From the NCBI GenBank assembly GCA_964370625.1, contig CAYJKB010000001.1, positions 1 through 64,000 on the forward strand: a stretch of DNA of 64,000 nt, in the 5' to 3' direction. Positions 43,140-52,249 of this stretch are shown here, piece after piece. The position numbers and the translations under genes were made by a program. This DNA comes from CAYJKB01 sp964370625 (GTDB lineage Bacteria; Bacillota; Clostridia; Oscillospirales; Butyricicoccaceae). The notes beneath the pieces are model-generated. The model searched no databases and was not told the origin of the DNA. It saw nothing but the letters and a program-made list of their open reading frames with translations. The stretch's first letter is position 1; the number at the start of each line of letters is the position of its first letter.

Positions 43140-45776
43140 ATGCAGTACATGGGACTTAATGAAATTCGTGAGAAATTTCTAACTTTTTTTGAAAGCAAAG
43201 GACATTTAAGAGCACCTAGCTTTCCACTTGTGCCATTAGAGGACAAGTCATTATTGTTAATTAACTCAGGGATGGCTCCGCTGAAACAGTATTTTACAGG
43301 TGAAGTTGTGCCACCGTCAGTGCGTATGACTACATGTCAAAAATGTATTCGTACACCAGATATCGAGCGTGTAGGCAAAACTTCTCGTCATGGTACATTC
43401 TTTGAAATGCTTGGAAACTTTTCTTTCGGAGATTATTTCAAAATTGATGCTACAGCTTGGGCTTGGGAATTTATAACAAAAGTTATGGAAATCCCAATAG
43501 ACCGTCTTTGGGTATCTGTTTATCTTGACGATGACGAGGCTATGGATATTTGGACACAAAAAGTAGGGGTAGACCCTTCTCGAATGGTGCGTTTAGGCAA
43601 AGCTGATAACTTCTGGGAAATTGGCGCAGGCCCTTGTGGACCTTGTTCAGAAATTTACTTTGATAGAGGTGCTGAACATGCGTGTGATAGCCCTGATTGT
43701 GCAGTTGGCTGTGACTGTGACCGTTATGTTGAATTCTGGAACTTAGTATTCACACAGTTTAACAATGACGGAAACAATAACTATTCACCACTTGAAAAGA
43801 AAAATATTGATACAGGTATGGGGCTTGAGCGTCTTGCTTGTATTATGCAAGGTGTAAATTCATTATTTGATGTTGATACAGTTCGTAATATCACAACACA
43901 CATCAGTAAAATTGCTGGCAAAACTTATGGAGAATCTGATGAAATTGATGTATCACTTCGTGTAATTACTGACCATATCAGAAGCACAGTTATGATGGTT
44001 TGTGATGGTGTAATCCCATCTAATGAAGGACGTGGATATGTGCTTCGTAGACTTCTTCGTCGTGCTGCACGTCACGGAAAATTGCTAGGCATCAAGGGTA
44101 ATTTCTTATGTGATGTTACAGATACAGTTATCGCAGAGAGCAAAGGAGCATATCCTGAACTTGCAGAAAAGCAAGATTATATCAAAAAAGTAATTAAAAT
44201 CGAAGAAGAACGATTCCAATCAACAATTGATTCAGGTCTTAAAATATTAGAAGATTTAATAGAAGCTGCTATCGCTGAGGGCAAAAAAGATTTAGCAGCA
44301 GCTGATGTATTTAAACTATACGATACTTTTGGATTCCCAATTGATTTAACACTTGAAATTCTATCTGAAAAAGGTCTCACAACTGACCAAGATGGATTTA
44401 ATGAGCTTATGAAACAGCAAAAAGAAAATGCAAGACGTGCTTTAGAAAAAGCTGGTGACACAGGCTGGGCAAGTGAAGATTTAGGGCTTGACAAAGCTAT
44501 GTCTACTAAATTTGTAGGTTATGATAAATTAGAGCATGAAAGCACAGTTTATGCTATTATATGTGATGGTGAACTTCGCAATAATGTTCAAACATCTGAA
44601 AATGTGTCAATTATTTTGCATGAAACTCCATTTTATGCTGAAAGTGGTGGACAAGTAGGAGATATTGGTGTAATTACTACAGAGGATGGCTGTGTTGTTA
44701 AAATTTTTGATACTAAAAAAACAGCTGACGGAAAATTCATCTCAAAAGGTAAAGTAGTTTCAGGTGTATTATCAACTGGTGATACTGTTTGTGCTAAGGT
44801 AGATTTACCAACTAGACGTGCTACTATGCGTGCACACACAACAACTCACTTACTTCAACAAGCACTTCGTGATGTTTTAGGAAATCATGTAGAACAAGCC
44901 GGCTCATATGTTACACCTGACACACTTCGTTTTGACTTTGTGCATTTCCAAGGTATGACACCTGAAGAAATTGCTGAAACTGAAAGACGTGTAAATGATG
45001 CAATTTTAGAAGGTTACAATGTTGCAATTTCTGAAATGCCAATTGCAGAAGCTAAAAAATTAGGTGCAGCAGCATTATTCGGTGAAAAATATGGCGATAT
45101 TGTTCGTGTTGTTAACGCTGAAGGATATTCTGTTGAGCTTTGTGGTGGTACGCATCTTGATAACACTTCAAAAGCTGGATCATTTAAAATTATTAGTGAA
45201 GCATCTGTTGCAGCTGGTGTGCGTAGAATTGAAGCATACACAGGTAAAGCAGTTATTGATTTATTAAGAAAACGTCAAGAAAAAATGGATGAAATAGCTC
45301 AAATCCTAAAAACTACACCTAAAGATTTAGTTATTCGTGCATCTCAAATGCTTGAGCATTCACGTGATTTAGAAAGAATTGTCGAAAAATTAACTGCTAA
45401 AATGGCAAATCGTGATTTAGTTGATTTATTAAACTATTCAAAAGCTGTAAAAGGTATTGAAGTAATTTCAGCAAAACTTGATGATCTTTCTATGGATGCA
45501 ATGCGCATGATGGGAGACACATTAAGAGACCAAAAGCCAAATGTGGTTGCAGTTTTATCAACTGTTGCTGAAGGGAAAATTAATTTCCTTTGTGTGTGCG
45601 GTAAAGATGCTATTGCTCAAGGTGCTAATGCGGGCAAAATCATTAAAGAAGTTGCAAAACTTACTGGAGGCGGCGGTGGTGGCCGTCCAGATAGTGCTAC
45701 AGCTGGCGGTAAAGATGTTAATGCTTTAGAAAAAGCACTTGAAGAAGTTAATAACATTGTTGATGCTTTAGTTTAA
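43140..45776 (+). CDS. alaS: Alanine-tRNA ligase
   Basis: It charges tRNA-Ala. The 878-residue chain is full length: the catalytic domain begins ...KFLTFFESKGHLRAPSFPLVP, and the editing domain has HTTTHLLQQAL and CGGTHLDNTS. The glycine-rich C-Ala domain with KLTGGGGGGRPDSATAGG is at the C-terminus. It follows the alanine T-box and has a GGAGG ribosome site. HIT-family and competence genes follow. Confidence 0.98.
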   Translation: MQYMGLNEIREKFLTFFESKGHLRAPSFPLVPLEDKSLLLINSGMAPLKQYFTGEVVPPSVRMTTCQKCIRTPDIERVGKTSRHGTFFEMLGNFSFGDYFKIDATAWAWEFITKVMEIPIDRLWVSVYLDDDEAMDIWTQKVGVDPSRMVRLGKADNFWEIGAGPCGPCSEIYFDRGAEHACDSPDCAVGCDCDRYVEFWNLVFTQFNNDGNNNYSPLEKKNIDTGMGLERLACIMQGVNSLFDVDTVRNITTHISKIAGKTYGESDEIDVSLRVITDHIRSTVMMVCDGVIPSNEGRGYVLRRLLRRAARHGKLLGIKGNFLCDVTDTVIAESKGAYPELAEKQDYIKKVIKIEEERFQSTIDSGLKILEDLIEAAIAEGKKDLAAADVFKLYDTFGFPIDLTLEILSEKGLTTDQDGFNELMKQQKENARRALEKAGDTGWASEDLGLDKAMSTKFVGYDKLEHESTVYAIICDGELRNNVQTSENVSIILHETPFYAESGGQVGDIGVITTEDGCVVKIFDTKKTADGKFISKGKVVSGVLSTGDTVCAKVDLPTRRATMRAHTTTHLLQQALRDVLGNHVEQAGSYVTPDTLRFDFVHFQGMTPEEIAETERRVNDAILEGYNVAISEMPIAEAKKLGAAALFGEKYGDIVRVVNAEGYSVELCGGTHLDNTSKAGSFKIISEASVAAGVRRIEAYTGKAVIDLLRKRQEKMDEIAQILKTTPKDLVIRASQMLEHSRDLERIVEKLTAKMANRDLVDLLNYSKAVKGIEVISAKLDDLSMDAMRMMGDTLRDQKPNVVAVLSTVAEGKINFLCVCGKDAIAQGANAGKIIKEVAKLTGGGGGGRPDSATAGGKDVNALEKALEEVNNIVDALV

Positions 45777-45808
45777 TATTAATTTTAAATAATAAGGAGA
45801 TGGAAAAT

Positions 45809-46144
45809 ATGGATTGTATTTTTTGCAAAATTATTGATGGTGTAATTCCATCTAACAAGATTTATGAAGATGAAAAAGTTTTTGTTTTCCACGATATTGA
45901 CCCTAAGGCACCAGTGCATTTTTTAATAATTCCGAAACTGCATATTTCAGGAGCATCAGCAGTTGATGAAAGCAATATGGAAATTGTAGGATATATCTAC
46001 AGTGTAATTGCTAAAGTTTGTCGAGATTTAAATGTTGATAGCTATCGTGTTGTAACAAACTGTGGTGAATCAGCAGGACAAACAGTATTCCATCTGCATT
46101 TTCATGTATTAGCTGGCAGAAATCTTTCATGGCCTCCAGGATAA
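45809..46144 (+). CDS. HIT-family nucleotide-binding protein
   Basis: A small histidine-triad hydrolase (HinT-like, 111 residues) that removes AMP from phosphoramidates or aminoacyl-adenylates. CIFCKIIDGVIPSNKIYEDE is the N-terminal signature and HLHFHVLAGR the catalytic triad. Its position just after alaS is compatible with clearing aminoacyl-AMP, an inference. ATG 45809 suits the AAGGAG site; ATG 45800 is too close to it. Confidence 0.93.
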   Translation: MDCIFCKIIDGVIPSNKIYEDEKVFVFHDIDPKAPVHFLIIPKLHISGASAVDESNMEIVGYIYSVIAKVCRDLNVDSYRVVTNCGESAGQTVFHLHFHVLAGRNLSWPPG

Positions 46145-46169
46145 AATTTAGAATTTATAAAAAAATTTA

Positions 46170-46255
46170 AAAATGTAGGGGACAGTTTTATATCGTGTCG
46201 AATCTATCTATTACAGATAACTTTGGTACTAATATAGAATTACCCCTACAATTTT
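46170..46255. repeat. 86-base imperfect inverted-repeat element
   Basis: Outer arms AAAATGTAGGGG (46170-46181) and CCCCTACAATTTT (46243-46255) enclose a 61-base centre that contains a perfect TATCT/AGATA hairpin (46205-46219). TGTAGGGG-type ends are, from memory, common on short dispersed repeats in Clostridia. It could be a small non-autonomous element or a terminator-like RNA structure after the HIT gene. Confidence 0.5.
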
Positions 46256-46327
46256 ATTGTATTTTAATCATGTATTTGCTACAATAATAATATATAAATT
46301 TTTGACATCAAAATATAGGTGAATAAT

Positions 46328-48559
46328 ATGAAACGACATCTTGTTATCTTTTCACTTGCATTTTTTTTAGTTATTTTTTTAAGTGTTCATGAATTTGATA
46401 ATATTATTAAAGGGTATTTGGCATTAGCTATTATTAGCCTTGTTTCATCGTGGGCTTTTTACAAAAAAGATAAAATTTATTTAAAGAATGCCCTGTTAAT
46501 TTGTTTTGCAAGTTCATTAGCATTGTCATATTTTAACCTATATACAGCACTATTTATAGACCCACTAAAACTTTTGTCAGATAGAACATATAATTTACAA
46601 GTTACATTATCAGAATATCCAATCTTTTATGAAGATACAGCAAGAGCAGAAATTTTTATATCTGATGATAAATTAGATATAAATTTTACGACATTATGCT
46701 ATTTTGATGATTTGCCATTAGATGCGAAAGTAGGCGATAAAATAACAGGGTGGTTTTCGTTTTATAAACCCACATCAAATGATGGTTTTGATAGAAGTGA
46801 GTATTATGACTCAAAAGGTGTATTTATTTCAGCTTCTTGTCGTGAGCTGGAAAGCTATGAAGCAGTTGAGAGTGTGCCACTAAGATACCTGCCACAAAAT
46901 TTAGCAAAAAATATTAAAGATAATTTAAGTGAAATATTAAATGATGACTATATAGGACTTGCAAATTCGGTTTTATTCGGAGATAAAACTAATATTTCTG
47001 AAGAAATTTATGACAAAATGCAACAAATAGGTATAACACATATTATAGCAGTATCTGGTATGCATATTAGCTTTATTGTATCATGTATCCTAATTATATT
47101 TGGAAAAAATTTAGGGAAATTTATTGGTGTTATAGTAATTTTTCTATTTGTACCAATGGTAGGTATGACGCCATCTGCAATGCGAGCTGGAATAATGTAT
47201 TTAATTGTGTGTTTAGCTTGGTTTTACAATAGGGAAGCAGATAGCAAGACTTCACTTGCTGTAGCATTATTTATTTTAATACTATTAAACCCATACTCAG
47301 TAAATTCAATATCATTACAATTATCATTTTTGGCAACACTGGGTATTTTAACTATAAGTTCAAAATTAGAGCAGTATATCAAACAGAAAAATATAACTAA
47401 TAACAAGCTAAAGCAAAAAATAATAAGCTTTTTTTCAACATCATTTTCTTGTTCTATTGGAGCAATAATTTTTACAACTCCAATAATTATGGTGGAATTT
47501 GGATATATTGCCATGTTTTCGCCGTTAGCAAATCTTGTTGCAATTCCGTTAGTATCACATATTTTTCCCTTAACAGCTTTAGCTGGTATTATTTATGAAT
47601 TTGTCCCATTTATAGGTCATTTATTGGCTGAATTAATTGAATTTTTTATGGATTTATTAATATTTTGGGTGGATATAATAGCAAAAATTCCGTTCAATGG
47701 ACTATATACGGACAATGAATTAGCTTATATCTTTGTAATTGTCATATATGGATTATTTATGGTTTCATTTTTGCTAAGAAAGCATAAACTTTCGAAAATG
47801 ATGTTTGTTTTGGTTACAATTGGTATGGTTTTAATTGTAATTCCACTTAGCAATTATAATAAAGATAAGCTAAAAATCGTGGTATTTCCATCAGGGTCTG
47901 CACAAACTATTATGCTAACTCAAAATGATAGAGCTGTGCTGATTGACTGTAGCTCTAGTGGACAGACTAGAGATGTAATCGCAGATGTTAAAGATTATAT
48001 GAAACGATGGTCACTAGATAAGATTGACCTTGTTATGCTTACATCAATTGATAAAAGCCATGCAAATGAAATTCCTAATTTAATAGATAAAATTGAATTT
48101 GACTATATAATTGCCCCTGAAAATTTTAGAGAAACTGATTTTACTGATGAACTTTTCGAAATTTTGCAAGAAAATGAAATTGAATTTTCGACAATTGGTC
48201 AAGTTCAAGAAATACTCTCTCATTTTAAACTTGATGTTAACGATGATATCGATAGAAAATTTGCAATTTTTGGAAATTACGATGATAAAGATGTATTATT
48301 TGCTGGGGCACTAACACAAAATATGTTACTAGAATTATCAGATGGATATGAAATTAACTGTGATTTATTTATTTCAGCTCAAAATATATTTGAATTTAAT
48401 GAAAAATTAGATGAAATTTTGATTAAAACTACACCAAATGAAATAATTATTAATTCATATACACAAAATATTCCTGAAATTGATGGAATTGACATTAAAT
48501 CGCCGATTATAGAAGGTAATATTGAAATTATTATAGAGGAGACAGATAATGGCAAATAA
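46328..48559 (+). CDS. comEC: ComEC/Rec2-type DNA-uptake channel with degenerate hydrolase domain
   Basis: A large membrane protein (743 residues). An N-terminal DUF4131-like part is followed by a competence membrane domain with many helices (GITHIIAVSGMHISF, GMTPSAMRAGIMYLIV). The C-terminal metallo-beta-lactamase-like domain begins near 518 (KLKIVVFPSGSAQTIML). In the usual protein the loop HxHxDH is present, but here the corresponding stretch is LTSIDKSHANEI with two of the histidines absent, so nuclease activity is doubtful. ATG 46328 follows AGGTGA at correct spacing. It overlaps holA by 11 bases. Confidence 0.9.
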   Translation: MKRHLVIFSLAFFLVIFLSVHEFDNIIKGYLALAIISLVSSWAFYKKDKIYLKNALLICFASSLALSYFNLYTALFIDPLKLLSDRTYNLQVTLSEYPIFYEDTARAEIFISDDKLDINFTTLCYFDDLPLDAKVGDKITGWFSFYKPTSNDGFDRSEYYDSKGVFISASCRELESYEAVESVPLRYLPQNLAKNIKDNLSEILNDDYIGLANSVLFGDKTNISEEIYDKMQQIGITHIIAVSGMHISFIVSCILIIFGKNLGKFIGVIVIFLFVPMVGMTPSAMRAGIMYLIVCLAWFYNREADSKTSLAVALFILILLNPYSVNSISLQLSFLATLGILTISSKLEQYIKQKNITNNKLKQKIISFFSTSFSCSIGAIIFTTPIIMVEFGYIAMFSPLANLVAIPLVSHIFPLTALAGIIYEFVPFIGHLLAELIEFFMDLLIFWVDIIAKIPFNGLYTDNELAYIFVIVIYGLFMVSFLLRKHKLSKMMFVLVTIGMVLIVIPLSNYNKDKLKIVVFPSGSAQTIMLTQNDRAVLIDCSSSGQTRDVIADVKDYMKRWSLDKIDLVMLTSIDKSHANEIPNLIDKIEFDYIIAPENFRETDFTDELFEILQENEIEFSTIGQVQEILSHFKLDVNDDIDRKFAIFGNYDDKDVLFAGALTQNMLLELSDGYEINCDLFISAQNIFEFNEKLDEILIKTTPNEIIINSYTQNIPEIDGIDIKSPIIEGNIEIIIEETDNGK

Positions 48560-49583
48560 TGCAAATCAAAAAATTCTTAAAGAAGATATAAAAAACGATA
48601 ATTTGTTCAAATTCTATGTGTTTCATGGTGCTGAAAATTATTTAAAAGAATTTTATGTTAATAAAATAATTGAAAAATTTAGTGGCTCACCATTTGATGA
48701 TTTTAATATTTTAAAGTTAGAATATCCAAATTTTTCAAGTGTTACACTAAATGATTTTATATCAAGTTATCCTGCTATGAGTGACAGAAAATTGCTAATA
48801 ATTAGCGATATGGATTTATATAAGATGAAAGATGAAATAAAAGAAATCATCTTAGATACACTTGAAAACATGCCAGAATACCTGTCAATTATTATATATT
48901 ATGATATTTTAGAATATAAAGCTGATAAAAGATTGAAAATCCATAATGTAATAGACAAAAATTCGCTAAATGTTGAATTTGCACATTATTCTAATCCTGA
49001 TTTGATTGCATTTATTAAAAAAAGAGCTATTGAACAAGATAGAGAAATAAATACTGATGTTTGTAATTATTTAATATTTAATGTCGGCGTGTCATTAAAT
49101 AATTTGATTTCAGAAATAAATAAGTTGTGTGCCTATTGCTCAGTTGAAGAGATTTCGAAAAGACATATTGACGAAGTGTGCTCTAAAACAGTTGAAGCTG
49201 TAATTTTTGAAGTGACTGATGCAATAGCTGATGGAAAATTTGAAAAAGCATTATCTATGATTTCTGATCTGATTTTACAAAAAAATGAACCTGTGGCAAT
49301 AGCTGCAACAATTTCGAAGCATATAAGTCGTTTATACTCTGCAAAACTTGCAATAGATAGTATGAAAAGTGCTGAAAGTTTACTTAAAATGTGGGGAGTT
49401 CGCCAAACTTTTTATATTAAAAAAATGATGGATAGTGCGAGAAGGTTAAATTTAACATTTCTGCGAACTAGCCTTGATTTATGTTTAGAGTGCGATGTTA
49501 GCCTTAAAACTTCAGGATTTGACAAGCAAAAGACATTAGAATTTTTAATCTTAAAAATGGCAAGTGCTAGGAGACAAATATGA
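48549..49583 (+). CDS. holA: DNA polymerase III delta subunit
   Basis: A component of the replicative clamp loader that opens the beta clamp. The 344-residue protein has the HolA layout: an N-terminal ATPase-like domain (FKFYVFHGAENYLKEFYVNKI), a central collar and the C-terminal helical region (DLCLECDVSLKTSGFDKQKTLEFLILKM). It overlaps comEC and the following gene by short stretches, an order (comEC-holA) common in Firmicutes. Confidence 0.93.
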   Translation: MANNANQKILKEDIKNDNLFKFYVFHGAENYLKEFYVNKIIEKFSGSPFDDFNILKLEYPNFSSVTLNDFISSYPAMSDRKLLIISDMDLYKMKDEIKEIILDTLENMPEYLSIIIYYDILEYKADKRLKIHNVIDKNSLNVEFAHYSNPDLIAFIKKRAIEQDREINTDVCNYLIFNVGVSLNNLISEINKLCAYCSVEEISKRHIDEVCSKTVEAVIFEVTDAIADGKFEKALSMISDLILQKNEPVAIAATISKHISRLYSAKLAIDSMKSAESLLKMWGVRQTFYIKKMMDSARRLNLTFLRTSLDLCLECDVSLKTSGFDKQKTLEFLILKMASARRQI

Positions 49584-50200
49584 TAAAACTAAAGCAAGCA
49601 ATTGTCGTCGAGGGAAAATATGACATCATAAAACTTAAAAATATCATTGATACACAAATAATTGAAACTCGAGGCTTTTCTGTATTCAAAGATAAGGACA
49701 AGCTTAAACTATTAAGATTAGTTGCTAAAAAGAGAGGACTGATTATCCTTACAGATAGTGATGGTGCAGGATTTGTAATTAGAAATTATCTGAAAGGAGC
49801 TTTGCCGAAAGAACAAGTAATTCACGCTTTTATTCCAGATGTTTTTGGCAAGGAAAAACGAAAAGAAAAAGCATCTAAAGAAGGGAAACTAGGCGTTGAA
49901 GGAATTGTAGAAAGTCGATTAATTGAAGTGCTTAAAAATGCTGGAGCAACTTTTTTGGATAATGATTTTACGAGTGTTACGGAACAAAACAGCACGAAAA
50001 AAATTAAAAAATCAGACCTTTTTGAGCTTGGAATTTATGGTAGAGATGGCAGCGATATTTTACGGAAAAACCTACTAAAACATTTGGATTTGCCAGAACA
50101 TTTAAGTGTTAACGCTATGATAGATGTATTAAATATGGTATATAATTATGATGATTTTATGGCACTTTTCAAAGAATTTTCAAACACTCTGATTGATTAA
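49580..50200 (+). CDS. TOPRIM protein, ribonuclease M5-like (DUF4093)
   Basis: A 206-residue TOPRIM enzyme. VVEGKYD (Glu) and ILTDSDGAG (Asp-x-Asp) are the catalytic motifs, and the C-terminal half is the DUF4093 domain found in RNase M5 (5S rRNA maturation) relatives. Whether it is true RNase M5 is uncertain because no rrn operon or ksgA neighbour is present. ATGA overlap with holA shows translational coupling. The tandem-repeat array starts 14 bases after its stop. Confidence 0.85.
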   Translation: MIKLKQAIVVEGKYDIIKLKNIIDTQIIETRGFSVFKDKDKLKLLRLVAKKRGLIILTDSDGAGFVIRNYLKGALPKEQVIHAFIPDVFGKEKRKEKASKEGKLGVEGIVESRLIEVLKNAGATFLDNDFTSVTEQNSTKKIKKSDLFELGIYGRDGSDILRKNLLKHLDLPEHLSVNAMIDVLNMVYNYDDFMALFKEFSNTLID

Positions 50201-50213
50201 AAGTATAAAATAT

Positions 50214-50743
50214 GATATAATAATTGCACCGCAATCATTATACATTAGATTTAAGTACCTTTTTCTCGTTTGTAACAAACAACCGAAAAAGACGTACAAA
50301 TTATATCATAAATTACTTAGTGCAAAAAATCATATTAATTCACATTATTTACGATATAATAATTGCACCGCAATCATTATACATTAGATTTAAGTACCTT
50401 TTTCTCGNNNNNNNNNNNNNNNNNNNNNNNNNNNNNNNNNNNNNNNNNNNNNNNNNNNNNNNNNNNNNNNNNNNNNNNNNNNNNNNNNNNNNNNNNNNNN
50501 NNNNNNNTTTGTAACAAACAACCGAAAAAGACGTACAAATTATATCATAAATTACTTAGTGCGAAAAATGATATTACTTCAATTTATTTATGATATAATA
50601 ATTGCACCGCAATCATTATACATTAGATTTAAGTACCTTTTTCTCGTTTGTAACAAACAACCGAAAAAGACGTACAAATTATATCATAAATTACTTAGTG
50701 CAAAAAATCATATTAATTCACATTATTTACGATATAATAATTG
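50214..50743 (+). repeat. 139-bp tandem repeat array, at least 3 units, structured
   Basis: Three units start at 50214, 50353 and 50592, followed by a 13-base partial unit at 50731-50743. The first 110 bases are the same in all sequenced parts; the last 29 bases differ at six positions in the second unit. Each unit has GATATAAT at its start and the reverse complement ATTATATC at unit positions 87-94. Between these lie an ATTGC-ACC-GCAAT hairpin and a long hairpin GTACCTTTTTC...GAAAAAGACGTAC with inner GTTTG-TAA-CAAAC. No gene with a ribosome site is inside. A gap of N interrupts the second unit, so the copy number is unknown. Confidence 0.9.
50408..50507. other. Assembly gap (100 N)
   Basis: Exactly 100 N interrupt the second repeat unit. 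The flanks (...CTTTTTCTCG and TTTGTAAC...) join without loss when compared with the intact units, so the gap is probably a placeholder for an unknown number of whole repeat units. Confidence 0.95.
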
Positions 50744-50784
50744 ATTTGTAATTACAAAATAACGATATAAGAATGGAGCAACTT

Positions 50785-52212
50785 ATGAAAACCGACCCAA
50801 TTCATCAGTGTGATGAAAAAATAACAGGACAATATGTATATATTGATAAATTAAGTCAAATTTTGTCAGCAAAAGCTGTGTCGAAAGGTGTAAAGTTAAA
50901 AGCCTTTACAGATACGTATGGATGCCAACAAAATGTTGCAGATACACAAAAACTAGCTGGTTTTTTGCTTGAAATGGGTTATGAAATTTGTTCAGATGCA
51001 AAAGAAGCAGATTTCATAGTAATTAACTCATGTGCCGTTCGTGAACACGCAGAACTTAAGATTTTAAGCAATATAGGCAATCTTAAACACTTAAAAGCGA
51101 ATAATCCAGAACTAATAATTGCAATTTGTGGTTGCATGGTTCAACAAGAACATATGGCAGAAAAAATAAAATCGAGTTATCCATTTGTTGATATGGTTTT
51201 TGGAACACATATTGCATGGAAATTCCCAGAACTTCTATATAACTGTATGACATCAAAAAAACGAATTTTTGATATTTCACAAGATGATGATAATAGTATA
51301 GCAGAAGGAATTCCGATTATGCGTGAGAGTGAAACTAAGGCATTTGTTTCTATTATGTATGGGTGCAATAATTTCTGTACTTACTGTATAGTACCTCATG
51401 TTAGGGGTAGAGAGCGTAGCCGTTATCCTGACAAAATTTATCAAGAGGTAAAAACCCTTGTTGAAGATGGATGTTCTGATATAACTTTGTTAGGACAAAA
51501 TGTAAATTCATATGGAAAAGATTTAGATATTGATATGGATTTTGCAGATCTTCTAGCGAAGCTAAATGAAATTTCAGGTGAATTTTTAATCAGATTTATG
51601 ACAAGTCACCCTAAAGATGCATCGCATAAACTTTTTGATATAATGGCAAGCAGTGAAAAAGTTGCAAAACAGCTACACCTTCCTTTTCAATCAGGTAGCG
51701 ATAGAATTTTGAAAATGATGAATAGACATTATAACTCTAGCGAGTATAGAGAACTTATTTCATATGCTAGGAAAAAAATGCCTGATTTAATACTTACAAG
51801 TGATGTTATGGTTGGATTTCCAACGGAAGATGATGATGATTTCGAAGAAACAATGAAACTTGTAACAGACCTTCAATTTGATACATTGTTTACATTCATA
51901 TATTCAAAAAGAAGTGGTACACCAGCTGCGACATATGAAGACCCAATTTCAAAAGAGCAAAAGCAAAAAAACTTTGAAAGGCTTGTTGAAACGCAAAATC
52001 GTATTGTTCTTCAAAAACATAATGACATGGTGTCTAAAATTTATGAAGTAACAATAGAGGGAAAAAGCCGAAATGATGAGTTTCCTATAGCTGCAAGAAC
52101 ACGTGGAGGTGTGCTTGTATTACTTGCTCAAAGTGAACATGATGTGGGCAGCAGGGTTAAAGCAAAAATTTTATCAGGTTCTATGCGTAGTGTAATAGGT
52201 GAGATTATTTAG
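50785..52212 (+). CDS. miaB: tRNA-2-methylthio-N6-dimethylallyladenosine synthase MiaB
   Basis: A radical SAM methylthiotransferase acting on i6A37 of tRNAs. The N-terminal UPF0004 domain has cysteines in DTYGCQQN, INSCAVREH and CGCMVQQ for a second Fe-S cluster. The radical SAM motif is GCNNFCTYCIVPHVRGRERS, and the TRAM domain is C-terminal. ATG 50785 follows GGAG at the right distance; the ATG at 50773 contains that site and is unlikely to be used. It works downstream of MiaA, found further along. Confidence 0.95.
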   Translation: MKTDPIHQCDEKITGQYVYIDKLSQILSAKAVSKGVKLKAFTDTYGCQQNVADTQKLAGFLLEMGYEICSDAKEADFIVINSCAVREHAELKILSNIGNLKHLKANNPELIIAICGCMVQQEHMAEKIKSSYPFVDMVFGTHIAWKFPELLYNCMTSKKRIFDISQDDDNSIAEGIPIMRESETKAFVSIMYGCNNFCTYCIVPHVRGRERSRYPDKIYQEVKTLVEDGCSDITLLGQNVNSYGKDLDIDMDFADLLAKLNEISGEFLIRFMTSHPKDASHKLFDIMASSEKVAKQLHLPFQSGSDRILKMMNRHYNSSEYRELISYARKKMPDLILTSDVMVGFPTEDDDDFEETMKLVTDLQFDTLFTFIYSKRSGTPAATYEDPISKEQKQKNFERLVETQNRIVLQKHNDMVSKIYEVTIEGKSRNDEFPIAARTRGGVLVLLAQSEHDVGSRVKAKILSGSMRSVIGEII

Positions 52213-52249
52213 CTTGCCATATAAAAATTTAGCAGATTGGAGCAATATA

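Noticed and set aside
50214..50743. The repeat array as a CRISPR
   Set aside because: The constant part is 110 bases, the variable part is nearly the same in all units, the units are long tandem copies, and no cas gene is in the window.
50193..50744. Short reading frames inside the repeat units
   Set aside because: They recur identically with each unit, run through the N gap, have no ribosome site and give low-complexity translations.
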